A stretch of DNA of 23,170 nucleotides from Devosia sp. (GTDB taxonomy: Bacteria; Pseudomonadota; Alphaproteobacteria; Rhizobiales; Devosiaceae): the NCBI GenBank assembly GCA_025352765.1, contig JANXSI010000662.1, forward strand, positions 1 to 23,170, in the 5' to 3' direction. This document shows, one piece after another, positions 15,020 to 23,170 of this stretch. Numbering within the stretch: position 1 is the stretch's first letter; the number at the start of each line of letters is the position of its first letter. The notes beneath the pieces were generated by a model. It had not been told where the DNA came from, ran no database searches, and saw only the letters and a program-made list of their open reading frames with translations. Both the position numbers and the translations under genes were made by a program.

Positions 15020-17617
15020 ATGACGATAGCATCTGCGGCGATTGCCGCGCCGGACGTCCCCCGCGCCGGGCCGCGATTGTATCTTTCGGTAGGTCTCCTC
15101 GCTGGTGCGGTGATAGCGCTGCAGATCGCTGTCATGCGCGTCTTCTCGGTCGGCAGTTGGACGCATTTCGGGTCGCTCGTGGTCAGCCTCGCGCTGCTGG
15201 GGTTCGGCCTCTCCAGTGTCGCAATCTTTGTCGGCAAGGCCTGGTTCGAGCGGCATTGGCGAGCAAGTGCCGGTGTTGCGCTATGGCTCTTCGGGCCGCT
15301 GGCCGTCGCTAGCAATCTTGTTGCCCAGACCGAGCCGTTCAATGCCATCTTCCTCACGTCGGACGCGAGCCAGATCTGGCGCTTGCTTGCCAATTTCCTG
15401 CTCTATCTCCTTCCGTTCCTGTGCGGGGCGATGTTTCTGGGTATTGTCTTCCTAAAGAGCCGCACGGGATTTGGCCGCGTCTACTTCGCTGACTTGACGG
15501 GCTCCGGCCTTGCGGGCTTGCTGGTACTTGCCGCGATGTATGTGCTTCCGCCCGAAAAGCTCATCGCTGTGCCGCTGGCGCTATGGGCGCTCTCGGGTCT
15601 TATATGGATCGGACCTGCGCGCTCCCTTGGACTTAGGGCCTTCGCGCTGATCTTTGCAGCGCTCACGATTTTCGCCTATGTCCTGCTGCCCGGACTACTT
15701 GGCATCCCGGATATTGCAGTGTCGCAGTACAAGGGAGTGGCCTATGCGCGCAACTTCCCCGACGCTACCCGCATCTACCGGTCGATCTCGCCGTTCGGCG
15801 ACCTTCAGGTCTACTCAAGCTCGTATATGCACTTCTCGCCCGGACTCTCTGACAATGCGGCCTTCAACCTGCCAGAACTGCCGGGCAAATCCTTTGTCGG
15901 ACTTTACATCGATGGCGAGGGCCCCGAGGGGATCATGCGTGATCCGCCGGCCGCTGCGGCTGACTATTTTCACTATCTGCCAATGTACTTTCCGTACGTC
16001 CTCAGGGCCAATCCCGATACCTTCGTCGTGCAATTCGGAGGTGGGATCTCGACCGCGGCGGCTCTGCATTCCGGCTCAAAAAGCGTGACCGTCGCCGAGA
16101 GCAACCCCGCAGTGCTGAAGGCCTTCAGCGACCCGGGCATTGCTGCGGCCAGCAGTGACATACTCGCCGACCCACGAGTTCGTATCGTCGACTACGATGG
16201 TCGACTGTTCCTCAAGCACACAGCGAACCGCTACGACGTGATCGACCTGAGCCTTGCGGATTCGGTGGGGCTCTCCAACCCGGGTGGTTTCGCCATCACG
16301 GAGAAATACGCCTACACGACTGAGGCCATGCTCGACTACATGCGAGCGCTAAGCGATGACGGTGTTCTTTCAATCACGGTCTGGAACAAGGAGGAGCCCC
16401 CGAAGTCTCTGCTGAAACTATACTCGACCGTCGCCAGCGCGGCTCGTCGGATCGATCCGGCCGGCGCAGCTAACTCGATATTTGTTTCCTCGAGCTACCT
16501 GTCGACGGCCACCGTGATCTATCGCAGGGGCGGGTTCACAGCGGACGAACTGACCAAGCTGAGGGCGCATACCTCAGCCATGTCCTGGGATGAAATCTAC
16601 TCGCCTGGTCTTGCGGTTGATGCAACACAAGGTCCGCCGATCTTTGCACAGTACAAGGCTTCTATCTTCGGTGATGGCGGCGCATCGCCTGCGGCCGACC
16701 CGACGACGTCTGGCGATACGAGCGACCCAAGCGATGCTCCAACGCCGGTGCCCGCGACAACTCTCACTCGCCTCTACTGGCAGGCGCTGATGACGGGCGA
16801 TAGTGCGCTGCAGAACCAGTACGTGTTCGATACCGAGCCGCTGACCAACAGCCGGCCATACTTCGCCGCCTACGAGAAGCTTGGAGACCTGCCTCACACG
16901 CTCGATCGCCTGGACCTGTTCCAGGACGACTGGGGTTATCTGCTGCTTTGGGCCACACTGGGAGTTGCAGCCATATGTGCAACGCTGCTCATACTATTGC
17001 CTGTCGGCCTCGGTTGGCGCGACACGTTTTCGAGGGCCCCGGGCAAGCTGGGAACGATCGGCTTCTTTGCGGCCCTTGGGCTCGGATACATCACCGTCGA
17101 AGTCGGGCTGATCAGCCGATTTACCCTGGCACTCAGCAACCCGACGATTTCCGCTTCGGTGCTGATTTCCTCGATGCTGGTGTTTTCCGGAATGGGCAGC
17201 CTGCTGTCGGAGCGCCTCTTCGAGAGGGCAAAGTGGACGCTGCCGGCCATTCTACTCGTCATCGCCGCGATGCTCGTTGGCTACAGCCTCTTGCTCGATC
17301 CTGTCCTCGACTGGATTGGCGCCTTTCCATTCGCCCTACGGCTGCTGTTCTGCTTCTTGCTTGTTGCCCCGCCAGCGTTCCTGATGGGCTTTCCCATGTC
17401 GACCGCCATGACCTCGTTGACACGCCTCGGCAAGGACCACCTGTTCGTGTGGGCATGGGGAATCAACGGCTGCTTTTCGGTGATCGGCGCTGCAGCCGTT
17501 CCCATCATCGAGACGACTCTTGGGTTGCCCGCTGTGCTCGAGGTGAGTGCCCTCGCTTACCTTGTCGCCATCCCAACTTTCTTCGCGGTGTTGCGACCAC
17601 GCCTGAGTTCGAGATGA
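15020..17617 (+). CDS. Large membrane protein with spermidine-synthase-like domain
   Basis: This 865-residue protein has several TM segments at residues about 12-230 and again at about 640-860, flanking a soluble domain related to spermidine synthase (SpeE) and other SAM-binding Rossmann proteins. Key segments are VVQFGGGIST (336-345), the acidic AESNP, DPRVRIVDYDGRLFL (from 384) and YDVIDLSLADS. True aminopropyltransferases have a DSTDP-type motif, which is not preserved here, so polyamine synthesis is doubtful. A Pro/Thr/Ser/Asp-rich linker lies near residues 555-580. ATG 15020 follows GGGGCTAGGTA. Its stop overlaps the next start (ATGA), so it is coupled to the hydrolase. Fused membrane SpeE-like proteins are common in databases but their function is poorly known. 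The reaction here is unknown. Confidence 0.85.
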   Translation: MTIASAAIAAPDVPRAGPRLYLSVGLLAGAVIALQIAVMRVFSVGSWTHFGSLVVSLALLGFGLSSVAIFVGKAWFERHWRASAGVALWLFGPLAVASNLVAQTEPFNAIFLTSDASQIWRLLANFLLYLLPFLCGAMFLGIVFLKSRTGFGRVYFADLTGSGLAGLLVLAAMYVLPPEKLIAVPLALWALSGLIWIGPARSLGLRAFALIFAALTIFAYVLLPGLLGIPDIAVSQYKGVAYARNFPDATRIYRSISPFGDLQVYSSSYMHFSPGLSDNAAFNLPELPGKSFVGLYIDGEGPEGIMRDPPAAAADYFHYLPMYFPYVLRANPDTFVVQFGGGISTAAALHSGSKSVTVAESNPAVLKAFSDPGIAAASSDILADPRVRIVDYDGRLFLKHTANRYDVIDLSLADSVGLSNPGGFAITEKYAYTTEAMLDYMRALSDDGVLSITVWNKEEPPKSLLKLYSTVASAARRIDPAGAANSIFVSSSYLSTATVIYRRGGFTADELTKLRAHTSAMSWDEIYSPGLAVDATQGPPIFAQYKASIFGDGGASPAADPTTSGDTSDPSDAPTPVPATTLTRLYWQALMTGDSALQNQYVFDTEPLTNSRPYFAAYEKLGDLPHTLDRLDLFQDDWGYLLLWATLGVAAICATLLILLPVGLGWRDTFSRAPGKLGTIGFFAALGLGYITVEVGLISRFTLALSNPTISASVLISSMLVFSGMGSLLSERLFERAKWTLPAILLVIAAMLVGYSLLLDPVLDWIGAFPFALRLLFCFLLVAPPAFLMGFPMSTAMTSLTRLGKDHLFVWAWGINGCFSVIGAAAVPIIETTLGLPAVLEVSALAYLVAIPTFFAVLRPRLSSR

Positions 17618-18585
17618 CCAGTTCCGGGGGCTGTCCGTCGCGTCGTCGGTTTCTGCATCTGGCCGCTGCGGCTGGCGTGGGCGTGTCGACTGGCTTGGTG
17701 AGCGAAGCCCGTGCCAGCACTGCTCAGCCGCGCAAGGTCGCGATCGTGCCCTTCGCAAGTGCCCCGTTCCCCTTCCGGGGTAGGGATCCCGACACCAACA
17801 ATGACTTTCTGGATGTCGTGGCCAACGGCCGGCGAGGTCACACGTCCAGCCGAGCTGGCGTCTATTGGGAGGATACGACCTTCAGTGACAATCGCGTGCT
17901 GATAGGCCTGCCGCGTGGCTTCAATGTCCGGCGCCGTGCAGCGATCGTCGTTTTCTTTCATGGCAACGGCGCCCAACTGGAACGGGACGTGCTCTATCGT
18001 CAAGCAGTTCTGGATCAGTTGGAGGACTCGGGATTCAATGGGGCACTTGTTGCTCCACAGTTCGCGCTCGACGCGCTTGACTCGAGTGCTGGCAAGTTCT
18101 GGCTGCCAGGTGGGTTTTCTGCGTTCATGGGTGAAGCCGCGAGTGACCTTGGGAAATTGCACGGTACGAAAAGTGCAGAGAAAGCATTCAATGCCGCGCC
18201 GATCATCATCGTCGCTTACAGTGGGGGATATAACCCCGCTGGACACGTTCTCGCCAACGGTGACGAGCACCGCCGAATCCGTGGGGTCATTCTGCTCGAT
18301 GCTGTCTTCGGGAATGAAAGGGCGTTTGCTCAGTGGATCACCCGAGAGCACCGTTCAGCGTTTTTCTTTAGCGCCTATGGCGCTACCTCCGAGGCAGGAA
18401 ACCTCGCTCTAGAACGACTAGTCAAAATGACACCAATCCATGTCACTGACGGTCTCCCTCGAACACTGGGGCCTGACGTCGTTGGATTTCTCCGAACACC
18501 AAACGAGGTCGATCACAACGATTTCGTCACCAACGCTTGGGAGAGGTGGCCCGTGAAAGCGTTACTCGAGCGCACCACGATTTGA
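17614..18585 (+). CDS. Tat-signal alpha/beta hydrolase
   Basis: This 323-residue predicted exported hydrolase starts at ATG 17614, overlapping the upstream stop by 4 bp. The N-terminus carries a twin-arginine motif (SRRRFLHL) and hydrophobic region ending SEARAS. The fold signatures are HGNG (oxyanion side, His116), the nucleophile elbow AYSGGY (Ser203), LLDAVFG (Asp229) and DHNDF (His301), in the right order for a Ser-Asp-His triad. It could hydrolyse esters or amides in the periplasm. Since the first gene of the operon makes methyl esters in its known family role, an esterase connection is tempting but only inferred. The longer open frame extending back to 16948 is an overlap artefact inside the SpeE-like gene. 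Confidence 0.82.
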   Translation: MTSSGGCPSRRRFLHLAAAAGVGVSTGLVSEARASTAQPRKVAIVPFASAPFPFRGRDPDTNNDFLDVVANGRRGHTSSRAGVYWEDTTFSDNRVLIGLPRGFNVRRRAAIVVFFHGNGAQLERDVLYRQAVLDQLEDSGFNGALVAPQFALDALDSSAGKFWLPGGFSAFMGEAASDLGKLHGTKSAEKAFNAAPIIIVAYSGGYNPAGHVLANGDEHRRIRGVILLDAVFGNERAFAQWITREHRSAFFFSAYGATSEAGNLALERLVKMTPIHVTDGLPRTLGPDVVGFLRTPNEVDHNDFVTNAWERWPVKALLERTTI

Positions 18586-19078
18586 CCTCAGCACAAGTCG
18601 CGCATCATGAGTTGCTGCCGGCTTGATGGACAGCAGTTAGGCTAACTGGACTGCCCCTAGCCCGGTAGACAGGCCCCGCCTATCCTTGGACTGCCACCGA
18701 TATGGCAGAGATTTTCCCAGCCTCATGCCGCGGCCGTTTCGAACGCCTCGGGTGTGGATTGGCCCCGAACGCTGACTTTCGGAGGCGACGGTTACTTTAT
18801 GAGCTTGCTGGCAAGCTTATCGCACTGGTAGGGGCTTCATCGGGGGCCATCATGACCTCGTCAAATGACCGTTTGCGCCAGTAGATCAATGTTGTGATAT
18901 TTCGGCGCCTAGAGTGTTTATTGGATGTTACTGAGCCAAGCGGGTATTGGCACGCTCGTTCCGACTAAATCACTACACCGCACAGGTGTGCCCTATCTAG
19001 TGGACGTTCTCGAGCTGCTAGCGGTAGACCGGAGCCGTTGAGCAGTGCAATCCTCAGGCACCAGATAAGGGGTGGCCA
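18586..19078. other. Gene-free stretch after the hydrolase operon
   Basis: No gene was supported. On the minus strand around 18727-18775 a short frame ends in STPEAFETAAA and a stop, faintly like the C-terminus of some IS3-family integrases, but too short to call. Codon-like structure is otherwise absent, and the sequence is less GC-rich than the operon before it. Confidence 0.4.
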
Positions 19079-19469
19079 GTGATACCCGAAGCGGAGGGGG
19101 TGACACCCATTGGCATCTTCCTCCTTGCCGATGACTTCCTGAATGCCGCGCGCGCCGCATCCACGGGGTATATGCTCACCGAGTGAATGACGCGGCTGCT
19201 GAGTTACCACACCCAGCGAATTATACTTGAAGGCCTTCCTCAGGGAATGCGGAGAAGGCGTAGACACCCTTCGGAAGTATGGCCAGGACCTCGAAGCCAT
19301 GCTGACGAGTGCCTCCCAGCCGGGTCTCCGTCCAACTTCCAAGACGGTCAAAAGGATCGCCGAGGTGACTGAGACCAACGACTACGTGAAGGCGCTGGCG
19401 GTGCCGCTCGGGGTGACGTCGGCAAGTAGAGAGCGGCCACCCCTGTTGACTATGACCGTTGGATCGTAA
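19079..19469 (+). pseudogene. HEPN-like domain protein, broken by a stop and a frameshift
   Basis: Reading from GTG 19079 (AAGGGG upstream), the first frame gives PIGIFLLADDFLNAARAAST and stops at TGA 19184-19186. The same frame resumes as MTRLLSYHT, then a one-base shift in the ACCC at about 19211-19214 moves to the frame SELYLKAFLREC, then LRKYGQDLEAML, ending at TAA 19467. Joined, this is a single helical protein of about 130 residues. Its ELYLKAFLR and YGxDLExML segments resemble HEPN-like proteins (ELxLKxLLR...GHDL). Such proteins are often stand-alone or paired with nucleotidyltransferases in toxin-antitoxin-type settings; no partner is seen here. The C-terminal end may also be truncated. 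Family assignment is from memory of the pattern, so moderate. Confidence 0.5.
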
Positions 19470-20170
19470 GCCGGGCGGGCCGAAGAGTTCGCGGAATGCG
19501 TCGCCTTGGCCAACCTTCACGACACCGATCGCGGCCGGCACCCTGTAGCTAGCCTGCCGGTATCCGCCGACGCCGATCCACCGGCCCCACGCCTTCGGCT
19601 GTCTATTGTTCCATTGTTCCCGCGAGCAGGTACCTTTCATTGAGCGCGGTCTCGAGCTGCGCGCGGACATCGACGATCGGCTCGTCCGGCCGGCGGTCGA
19701 GACCCCCGCACATTCCCCGGCGTCAAACTCGGCGAGCACGTCGGTGACTGCGACGGCGGCCTCGGTGCAAGGAGCCGATCGAGCGCATCTTCCGCTGCAG
19801 CTCACTGCTGACCGCAGCGTCGCGCACATCGCGCAAACACGCTTTCCGGTCATCATTTGTCGTCCGATCACTTTGAGTTCCAGGGAGGTCGCCGGGGAGT
19901 TCCCAGCAACTCTCACTGTAAGAAACGTAGAACGCCCGTGCTGCCGAATGGCTGTTTCCGGAATTATCGCGCTGTCGAAAGGCGCATGAACCGTCGCCGC
20001 GCAATTTTGATCCATCAAGCTGTCAGACATCTACGAGGAACGGTGGCTGGGGGGCGCCCGATGAGCGCCGTCTTCGCTGTCACCGGCCGCGAACTGCGCC
20101 TACACCCTCGCATGCGGCGCAGCCGTATGCCGTTTGAAACTTTCATCATCGCGCCGTAACGTCGACGCGT
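19470..20170. other. Decayed region between the HEPN-like pseudogene and the IS3 fragment
   Basis: A 269-codon minus-strand open frame covers most of it (19221-20030), but it runs antisense through the HEPN-like pseudogene and has biased composition without recognisable domains. I see no intact gene. The stretch is best read as recombined or decayed mobile DNA. Confidence 0.4.
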
Positions 20171-20419
20171 ATGAGTGAAACGCCGCAACGCTTCAGCCGG
20201 CCCGGGAAGCCGACTGACAATGCACACATCGAAGCCTTCAACGGTCGTCTTCGGAACGAGTGCCTGAAGGCCCGCTCGTTCCTGACACTTGCAGATGCGG
20301 CGGAAAACTTGACCGCTTGGCGCAAATACTACGACGAGGAATGATCGCACGGGCCAATCGGCCATAAGGTCGCGATCTCGCTGATCAATCCCGCTGGCGC
20401 AAGCAGCCCGCCATCGTGA
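20171..20419 (+). pseudogene. IS3-family transposase (integrase) C-terminal fragment
   Basis: The translation carries the IS3-family integrase end pattern: FSRPGKPTDNAHIEAFNGRL, then NECLKARSFLTLADAAE, YYDEE, a stop, and SHGPIGHKVAISLINPAGA. The Glu of HIEAFN is the third residue of the DDE triad. A TGA at 20342-20344 replaces the Arg codon of the usual NEERPH segment, probably CGA to TGA, and the frame continues to a second stop at 20417. The N-terminal DNA-binding part and first two catalytic Asp residues are missing, so this is a dead remnant. Homology seems to begin around 20190; the ATG at 20171 is probably not the native start. Confidence 0.85.
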
Positions 20420-20525
20420 AAAGGCCGGACAGCTCTACCTTCCGGCGGTTCAACGTTTGGTCTCAGAGCACTGAAACATCGGACTTTCCCCAAATCGGAG
20501 GTAACTTGGGGCTCAGGAAAGGGTG
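20420..20525. mobile_element. Probable right-end region of the IS3 remnant
   Basis: About 100 bp follow the integrase stop. They end in a segment with the inverted repeat CCCCAA (20488-20493)/TTGGGG (20506-20511), followed by CTCAGGAAAG. IS3-family elements typically end within such a distance of the integrase stop. The left end is not present, so no terminal repeat or target duplication can be confirmed and the boundary is approximate. Confidence 0.35.
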
Positions 20526-20663
20526 TCTGGTAGAAATTGCTCTCATGGGTGACCGTGGCGAGCGAGACACTAAGCTTGGGGATTAGCCCGAGCGTGGGCA
20601 TAGTTCCCAACGTTTGTTTCGAGAAAACGCTGAATTGCGGAGCATGGCAACCTGCTTCACGCA

Positions 20664-21818
20664 TCAGGCGGCTTGGCGACTCTCGCCTGCACTTGCCTCG
20701 TCCGCGTCGTCAGCAGTTTCGCCTTCAGGAATGGAGCGGAGGCGCAACTTGTTTGCAAAGAGGGCTGCGCGGCCGAGCACTGTGCGGGCGCCAACGAGGC
20801 TATCGAGCGTGACTGTTGTGCTCGCGAAGCGGAACTTGAAGCGCTCACCGCCGCAGAGGAAGTCCACTATACGAAGGCCCTGAGCGAAGGACCACTGGAT
20901 GTAGTCCACGATGAGCAGATTGCCCGGCGAGGCTCTGTCGTAAGCGGGATCAAATGTGGTAAGAAATGCCATCATGACGCCGCGTTGCTCGAAATTGATC
21001 GACAAGGCAACGATCTCTCCGCTTCGTTCAAGCACGAAGATGCGAAGTATTCCAAGGGATCTAAGCACCTCGACGAGCGCCTGAATGACTCCGGCGTCTG
21101 CTTCGAGGAGTTCGGACTGCCGCCCGGTGTCGTCGAGCCATTTTCGCTTCAGTAGATAGAACTGATCCACGATCGGCGCGATGGGTTCGGCGGATGTATC
21201 GACCAACCGGAACTGCACTTCGGCGCCTTCCGCAAGCACCTTGTAGCCGCGGCGATGGTTTTGGCGGGCTTTCTTGGATTGTTGTGCGAGCCAGCCGCCC
21301 TCGCCGGCGTAGTCCCCCGCTACGCGGCAACTGACCTCCGTGCGATGACCAGGCCGTAACCTTAGTTTTCCGGTCGGCACGACATCCCGCATCAGAGCAT
21401 CCGGCAGCAGGCGATAGAGCTGCGCCAAATCAAAGCCGCCGGCCTCGACGATTGCCAGCCAGAGTAACCGCAGTTGTTCCAGGGGGCAGTCGGCGACCGC
21501 AAGGATGTCAGGATAGTCGGTGCAGGAGATTGCGGCCCACTCAAGAATACGCAGGCCTTTGCGACGAGTTATCATTAGCGGCAGAGCGGCCTTGAGGGTG
21601 TCGCCATGCCATATGAGGCCGATGCGCAGAGCATGCTTGTGGTTGACCGGAAGCGTGTTCCACCAAGCGACAACCCAGTCGGGACTTTGAAAAACTAAGC
21701 CGTCAGTTTCTCTCCACAGGCGCGACCATGCAGATGCGACCGCGGCGAGGTCGTCGCCAGTGCTGACGATTTGCAGGCGATGAGACCCACTTGCTTCAAT
21801 CGGCGCATTGATACTCAT
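20664..21818 (-). CDS. CelD/BioF2-type GNAT acyltransferase
   Basis: This 384-residue cytoplasmic protein belongs to the GNAT group annotated as cellulose-biosynthesis CelD-like or BioF2-like acetyltransferases (Acetyltransf_6), related to FemAB-type enzymes. Typical segments are the N-terminal WSRLWRETDGLVFQSPDWVV and the GNAT core with QSKKARQNHRRGYK, FYLLKRKWLDDTG and ILRIFVLERSGEIVALSINF. The last part, YDRASPGNLLIVDYIQW, then GLRIVDFLCGGERFKFRF, completes the fold. It should transfer an acyl group from acyl-CoA to an amine or hydroxyl; the acceptor is unknown. ATG 21818 overlaps the stop of the upstream hydroxylase-family gene by 4 bp, so the two are translationally coupled. The longer frame to 21911 would lie inside that gene. 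Confidence 0.85.
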   Translation of the reverse strand: MSINAPIEASGSHRLQIVSTGDDLAAVASAWSRLWRETDGLVFQSPDWVVAWWNTLPVNHKHALRIGLIWHGDTLKAALPLMITRRKGLRILEWAAISCTDYPDILAVADCPLEQLRLLWLAIVEAGGFDLAQLYRLLPDALMRDVVPTGKLRLRPGHRTEVSCRVAGDYAGEGGWLAQQSKKARQNHRRGYKVLAEGAEVQFRLVDTSAEPIAPIVDQFYLLKRKWLDDTGRQSELLEADAGVIQALVEVLRSLGILRIFVLERSGEIVALSINFEQRGVMMAFLTTFDPAYDRASPGNLLIVDYIQWSFAQGLRIVDFLCGGERFKFRFASTTVTLDSLVGARTVLGRAALFANKLRLRSIPEGETADDADEASAGESRQAA

Positions 21819-22807
21819 GGCCCTGGTTCTTCTTGAGCCTGTGGAGGGTGCCCTGTGCGACTGAACAACTTGCCGATCTGTTTGCCCATGCGCTGGAGCG
21901 GCATGATCCACAGTCCGCGGAGCGACTGATAGGAGCGTACGTCGCGATCCATCAGACCGAAGGTAAAGTCCTCGTCGGGATCAGGCACGAACTGGGTGCC
22001 AAAGATACGATCCCAGAACGAGAACAGTAACCCTAGGTTCTTGTCGTAATGCCTCGGATCCACGCTGTGATGCAGCTGATGCCAGTGGGGACTTAGGATG
22101 ATGTGATTCAGCGGACCGAAAGAGATCTTATAGTGAGTGTGGCGTACAAAATCCATCATCAGAATGTTACGCATGACATAGACATTGATACCGAATATCG
22201 CAACTTCGGCGGGGTTCAGTACGATGACGCTCCAGATGCCGAAGCAGATGCCGGGAATGATACCGTCCCATGCGCGGTTCATGAGATCATCGAGCGGGTG
22301 GACGCGGTCCTTGGTGATGCCGACCATCACTTCTGCTGAGTGGTGCACTTTGTGCAGCTCCCAGAGGACAGGAATCTTATGCTGGGCAAGGTGGTAGAGA
22401 TAGTAGGAGAGGTCGTAGGCGAGCAACATCGTGATCGTGAACAGCAAGATTACGGCTGGACCGGCCGGTCCGTCGATCAGCGGGCCTTGAAGGTGGAACG
22501 CCGATCTAATAAGCGTGTTCGTGCCATAGGCAACTGCGGCAACGAACGTCACGCCGGCAGGGATTAACAGGAGCGGCATAATTAGGCGCTTGGTCACCCA
22601 GAATAGGGCGTCGGCGCGCGCGGAGGGATGGAGAATCACCTCTTTGGGTAGAGCGAACTCAAAGAAGTCCAGCAGGGACTTTCTCTCCGTAGTCTTCCAG
22701 TAGGCGACGAGGGCACTGACGAGAGCCGTGAGCAGCAGTAGTCCCGGCACGACGTAGTCGATCTCCGACAAGCGGTGGATGATTGCGATTGTGACGTCAT
22801 TGGGCAT
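21815..22807 (-). CDS. Fatty acid hydroxylase / sterol desaturase family protein
   Basis: This 330-residue integral membrane di-iron enzyme has several TM helices (about 18-38, 75-98, 118-138, 185-215). It has the full set of histidine boxes: YHLAQH (His139, His143), HKVHH (152-156), HTH (223-225) and HWHQLHH (241-247), plus His253. Family members hydroxylate or desaturate lipid acyl chains, sterols or carotenoids. The C-terminus ends in a charged tail. I prefer ATG 22807; a GTG at 22831 would add eight residues, and neither has a strong ribosome-binding site. It is first of a two-gene operon with the GNAT acyltransferase, which points to modification of a lipid or lipid-linked molecule. Confidence 0.88.
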   Translation of the reverse strand: MPNDVTIAIIHRLSEIDYVVPGLLLLTALVSALVAYWKTTERKSLLDFFEFALPKEVILHPSARADALFWVTKRLIMPLLLIPAGVTFVAAVAYGTNTLIRSAFHLQGPLIDGPAGPAVILLFTITMLLAYDLSYYLYHLAQHKIPVLWELHKVHHSAEVMVGITKDRVHPLDDLMNRAWDGIIPGICFGIWSVIVLNPAEVAIFGINVYVMRNILMMDFVRHTHYKISFGPLNHIILSPHWHQLHHSVDPRHYDKNLGLLFSFWDRIFGTQFVPDPDEDFTFGLMDRDVRSYQSLRGLWIMPLQRMGKQIGKLFSRTGHPPQAQEEPGP

Positions 22808-22984
22808 AAGGCGCTGGTCCGAAGGTTGCACCGTGAAACCGATCTATCGCAGATCAGCGGGCTTCAGACGCCTCAAAATTCCGAATGTAATTAACGACGG
22901 CGCTTCTTCGGTGTGGACAAGAAAAAGCTGTACGCGCAAGCAGTCCGGAACATTGGTCCCAGGGACGCAGACAAAATAACTTTC

Positions 22985-23170
22985 AAAGGTCGTGTCCCCG
23001 GACGTGGTGTAGCTGAGGAGCGCGGTGGTCATCGGCGCTTTCCGATAGGGTCTGGTTGCTTACACCAACCCCGAACGGAAGGACGACCGATGACCGACGA
23101 TATGATGAACCTACGGGCGCTCGTGGAGAAGACCCCCGACGCCGATATTCTGCGCGAGATGATCAGCTTC
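22985..23170 (+). mobile_element. Left end of an IS256-family insertion sequence (partial)
   Basis: The transposase start at 23090 implies that the left end of the element lies shortly upstream. The segment from about 22985, containing GTGTCCCCGGACGTGGTGTA, is the likely terminal region, but the exact first base cannot be fixed because the other end is outside the window. Insertion here lies upstream of the hydroxylase gene and may affect its promoter. Confidence 0.45.
23090..23170 (+). CDS. IS256-family transposase, N-terminal part (runs off window)
   Basis: Twenty-seven codons from ATG 23090 to the window edge begin MTDDMMNLRALVEKTPDADI and continue LREMISF. This is the characteristic start of IS256-family (mutator-type, DDE) transposases, which usually run to about 400 residues. 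GGAAGGACG precedes the ATG and serves as ribosome-binding site. Whether the gene is intact cannot be judged from this window. Confidence 0.8.
   Translation, partial: MTDDMMNLRALVEKTPDADILREMISF

Noticed and set aside
16948..17613. Long N-terminal extension of the Tat hydrolase
   Set aside because: It lies entirely within the SpeE-like gene in another frame. The Tat signal begins exactly at ATG 17614.
19221..20030. Minus-strand 269-codon frame in the decayed region
   Set aside because: It is antisense to the HEPN-like pseudogene over part of its length and shows no family motifs.
20488..20511. CCCCAA/TTGGGG hairpin as an intrinsic terminator
   Set aside because: The loop is 12 nt and no T-run follows. 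Its position after the IS3 integrase fits the end of the element better.
22844..23032. Minus-strand 62-codon frame before the IS256 transposase
   Set aside because: It spans the presumed insertion-sequence boundary and has no ribosome-binding site or known motif.

Overview
The window looks like an accessory stretch of a high-GC alphaproteobacterial genome. Hyphomicrobiales (rhizobial relatives) is my best guess, from codon use, a TAXI-type TRAP transporter, cytosine-deaminase-like amidohydrolases, and IS3 and IS256 remnants. No core housekeeping gene, rRNA or tRNA was seen, so the taxonomic call is an inference.

Left part (1-5372): a divergent locus built around a 33-bp intergenic region. 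Leftward run a TAXI substrate-binding protein, a fused TRAP permease (4-bp overlap) and a carrier-protein/thioesterase didomain protein that leaves the window. Rightward runs a free-standing adenylate-forming (ANL) ligase. Activation, carrier and thioesterase functions are thus split over two genes next to an uptake system. A methyl-accepting chemotaxis protein follows (5843-7810).

Middle (7811-13190): about 1.3 kb without a convincing intact gene, holding a 17-bp tandem repeat. Then come two paralogous amidohydrolases on the minus strand, overlapping by 4 bp; one has Asn where the other has the usual catalytic Asp. An inner-membrane protein with a channel-like C-terminus follows, and several hundred bases with no recognisable gene.

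Right-middle (13191-18585): two small exported proteins face away from each other across a spacer carrying two near-identical palindromic sites. Next is a probable three-gene plus-strand operon: a Tat-signal L-isoaspartate methyltransferase-like protein, a large membrane protein with a spermidine-synthase-like domain, and a Tat-signal alpha/beta hydrolase.

Right end (18586-23170): a decayed region with a HEPN-like pseudogene (internal stop plus a 1-base frameshift) and an IS3-family transposase fragment (internal stop). It is followed by a coupled minus-strand pair, a fatty-acid-hydroxylase/sterol-desaturase family protein and a CelD/BioF2-type GNAT acyltransferase. The start of an IS256-family transposase runs off the window.

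A working idea, inference only: transporter, chemoreceptor, ligase, carrier-thioesterase and amidohydrolases serve one small-molecule pathway, because they are clustered and combine uptake, sensing, hydrolysis and acyl activation. No substrate can be read from the sequence.
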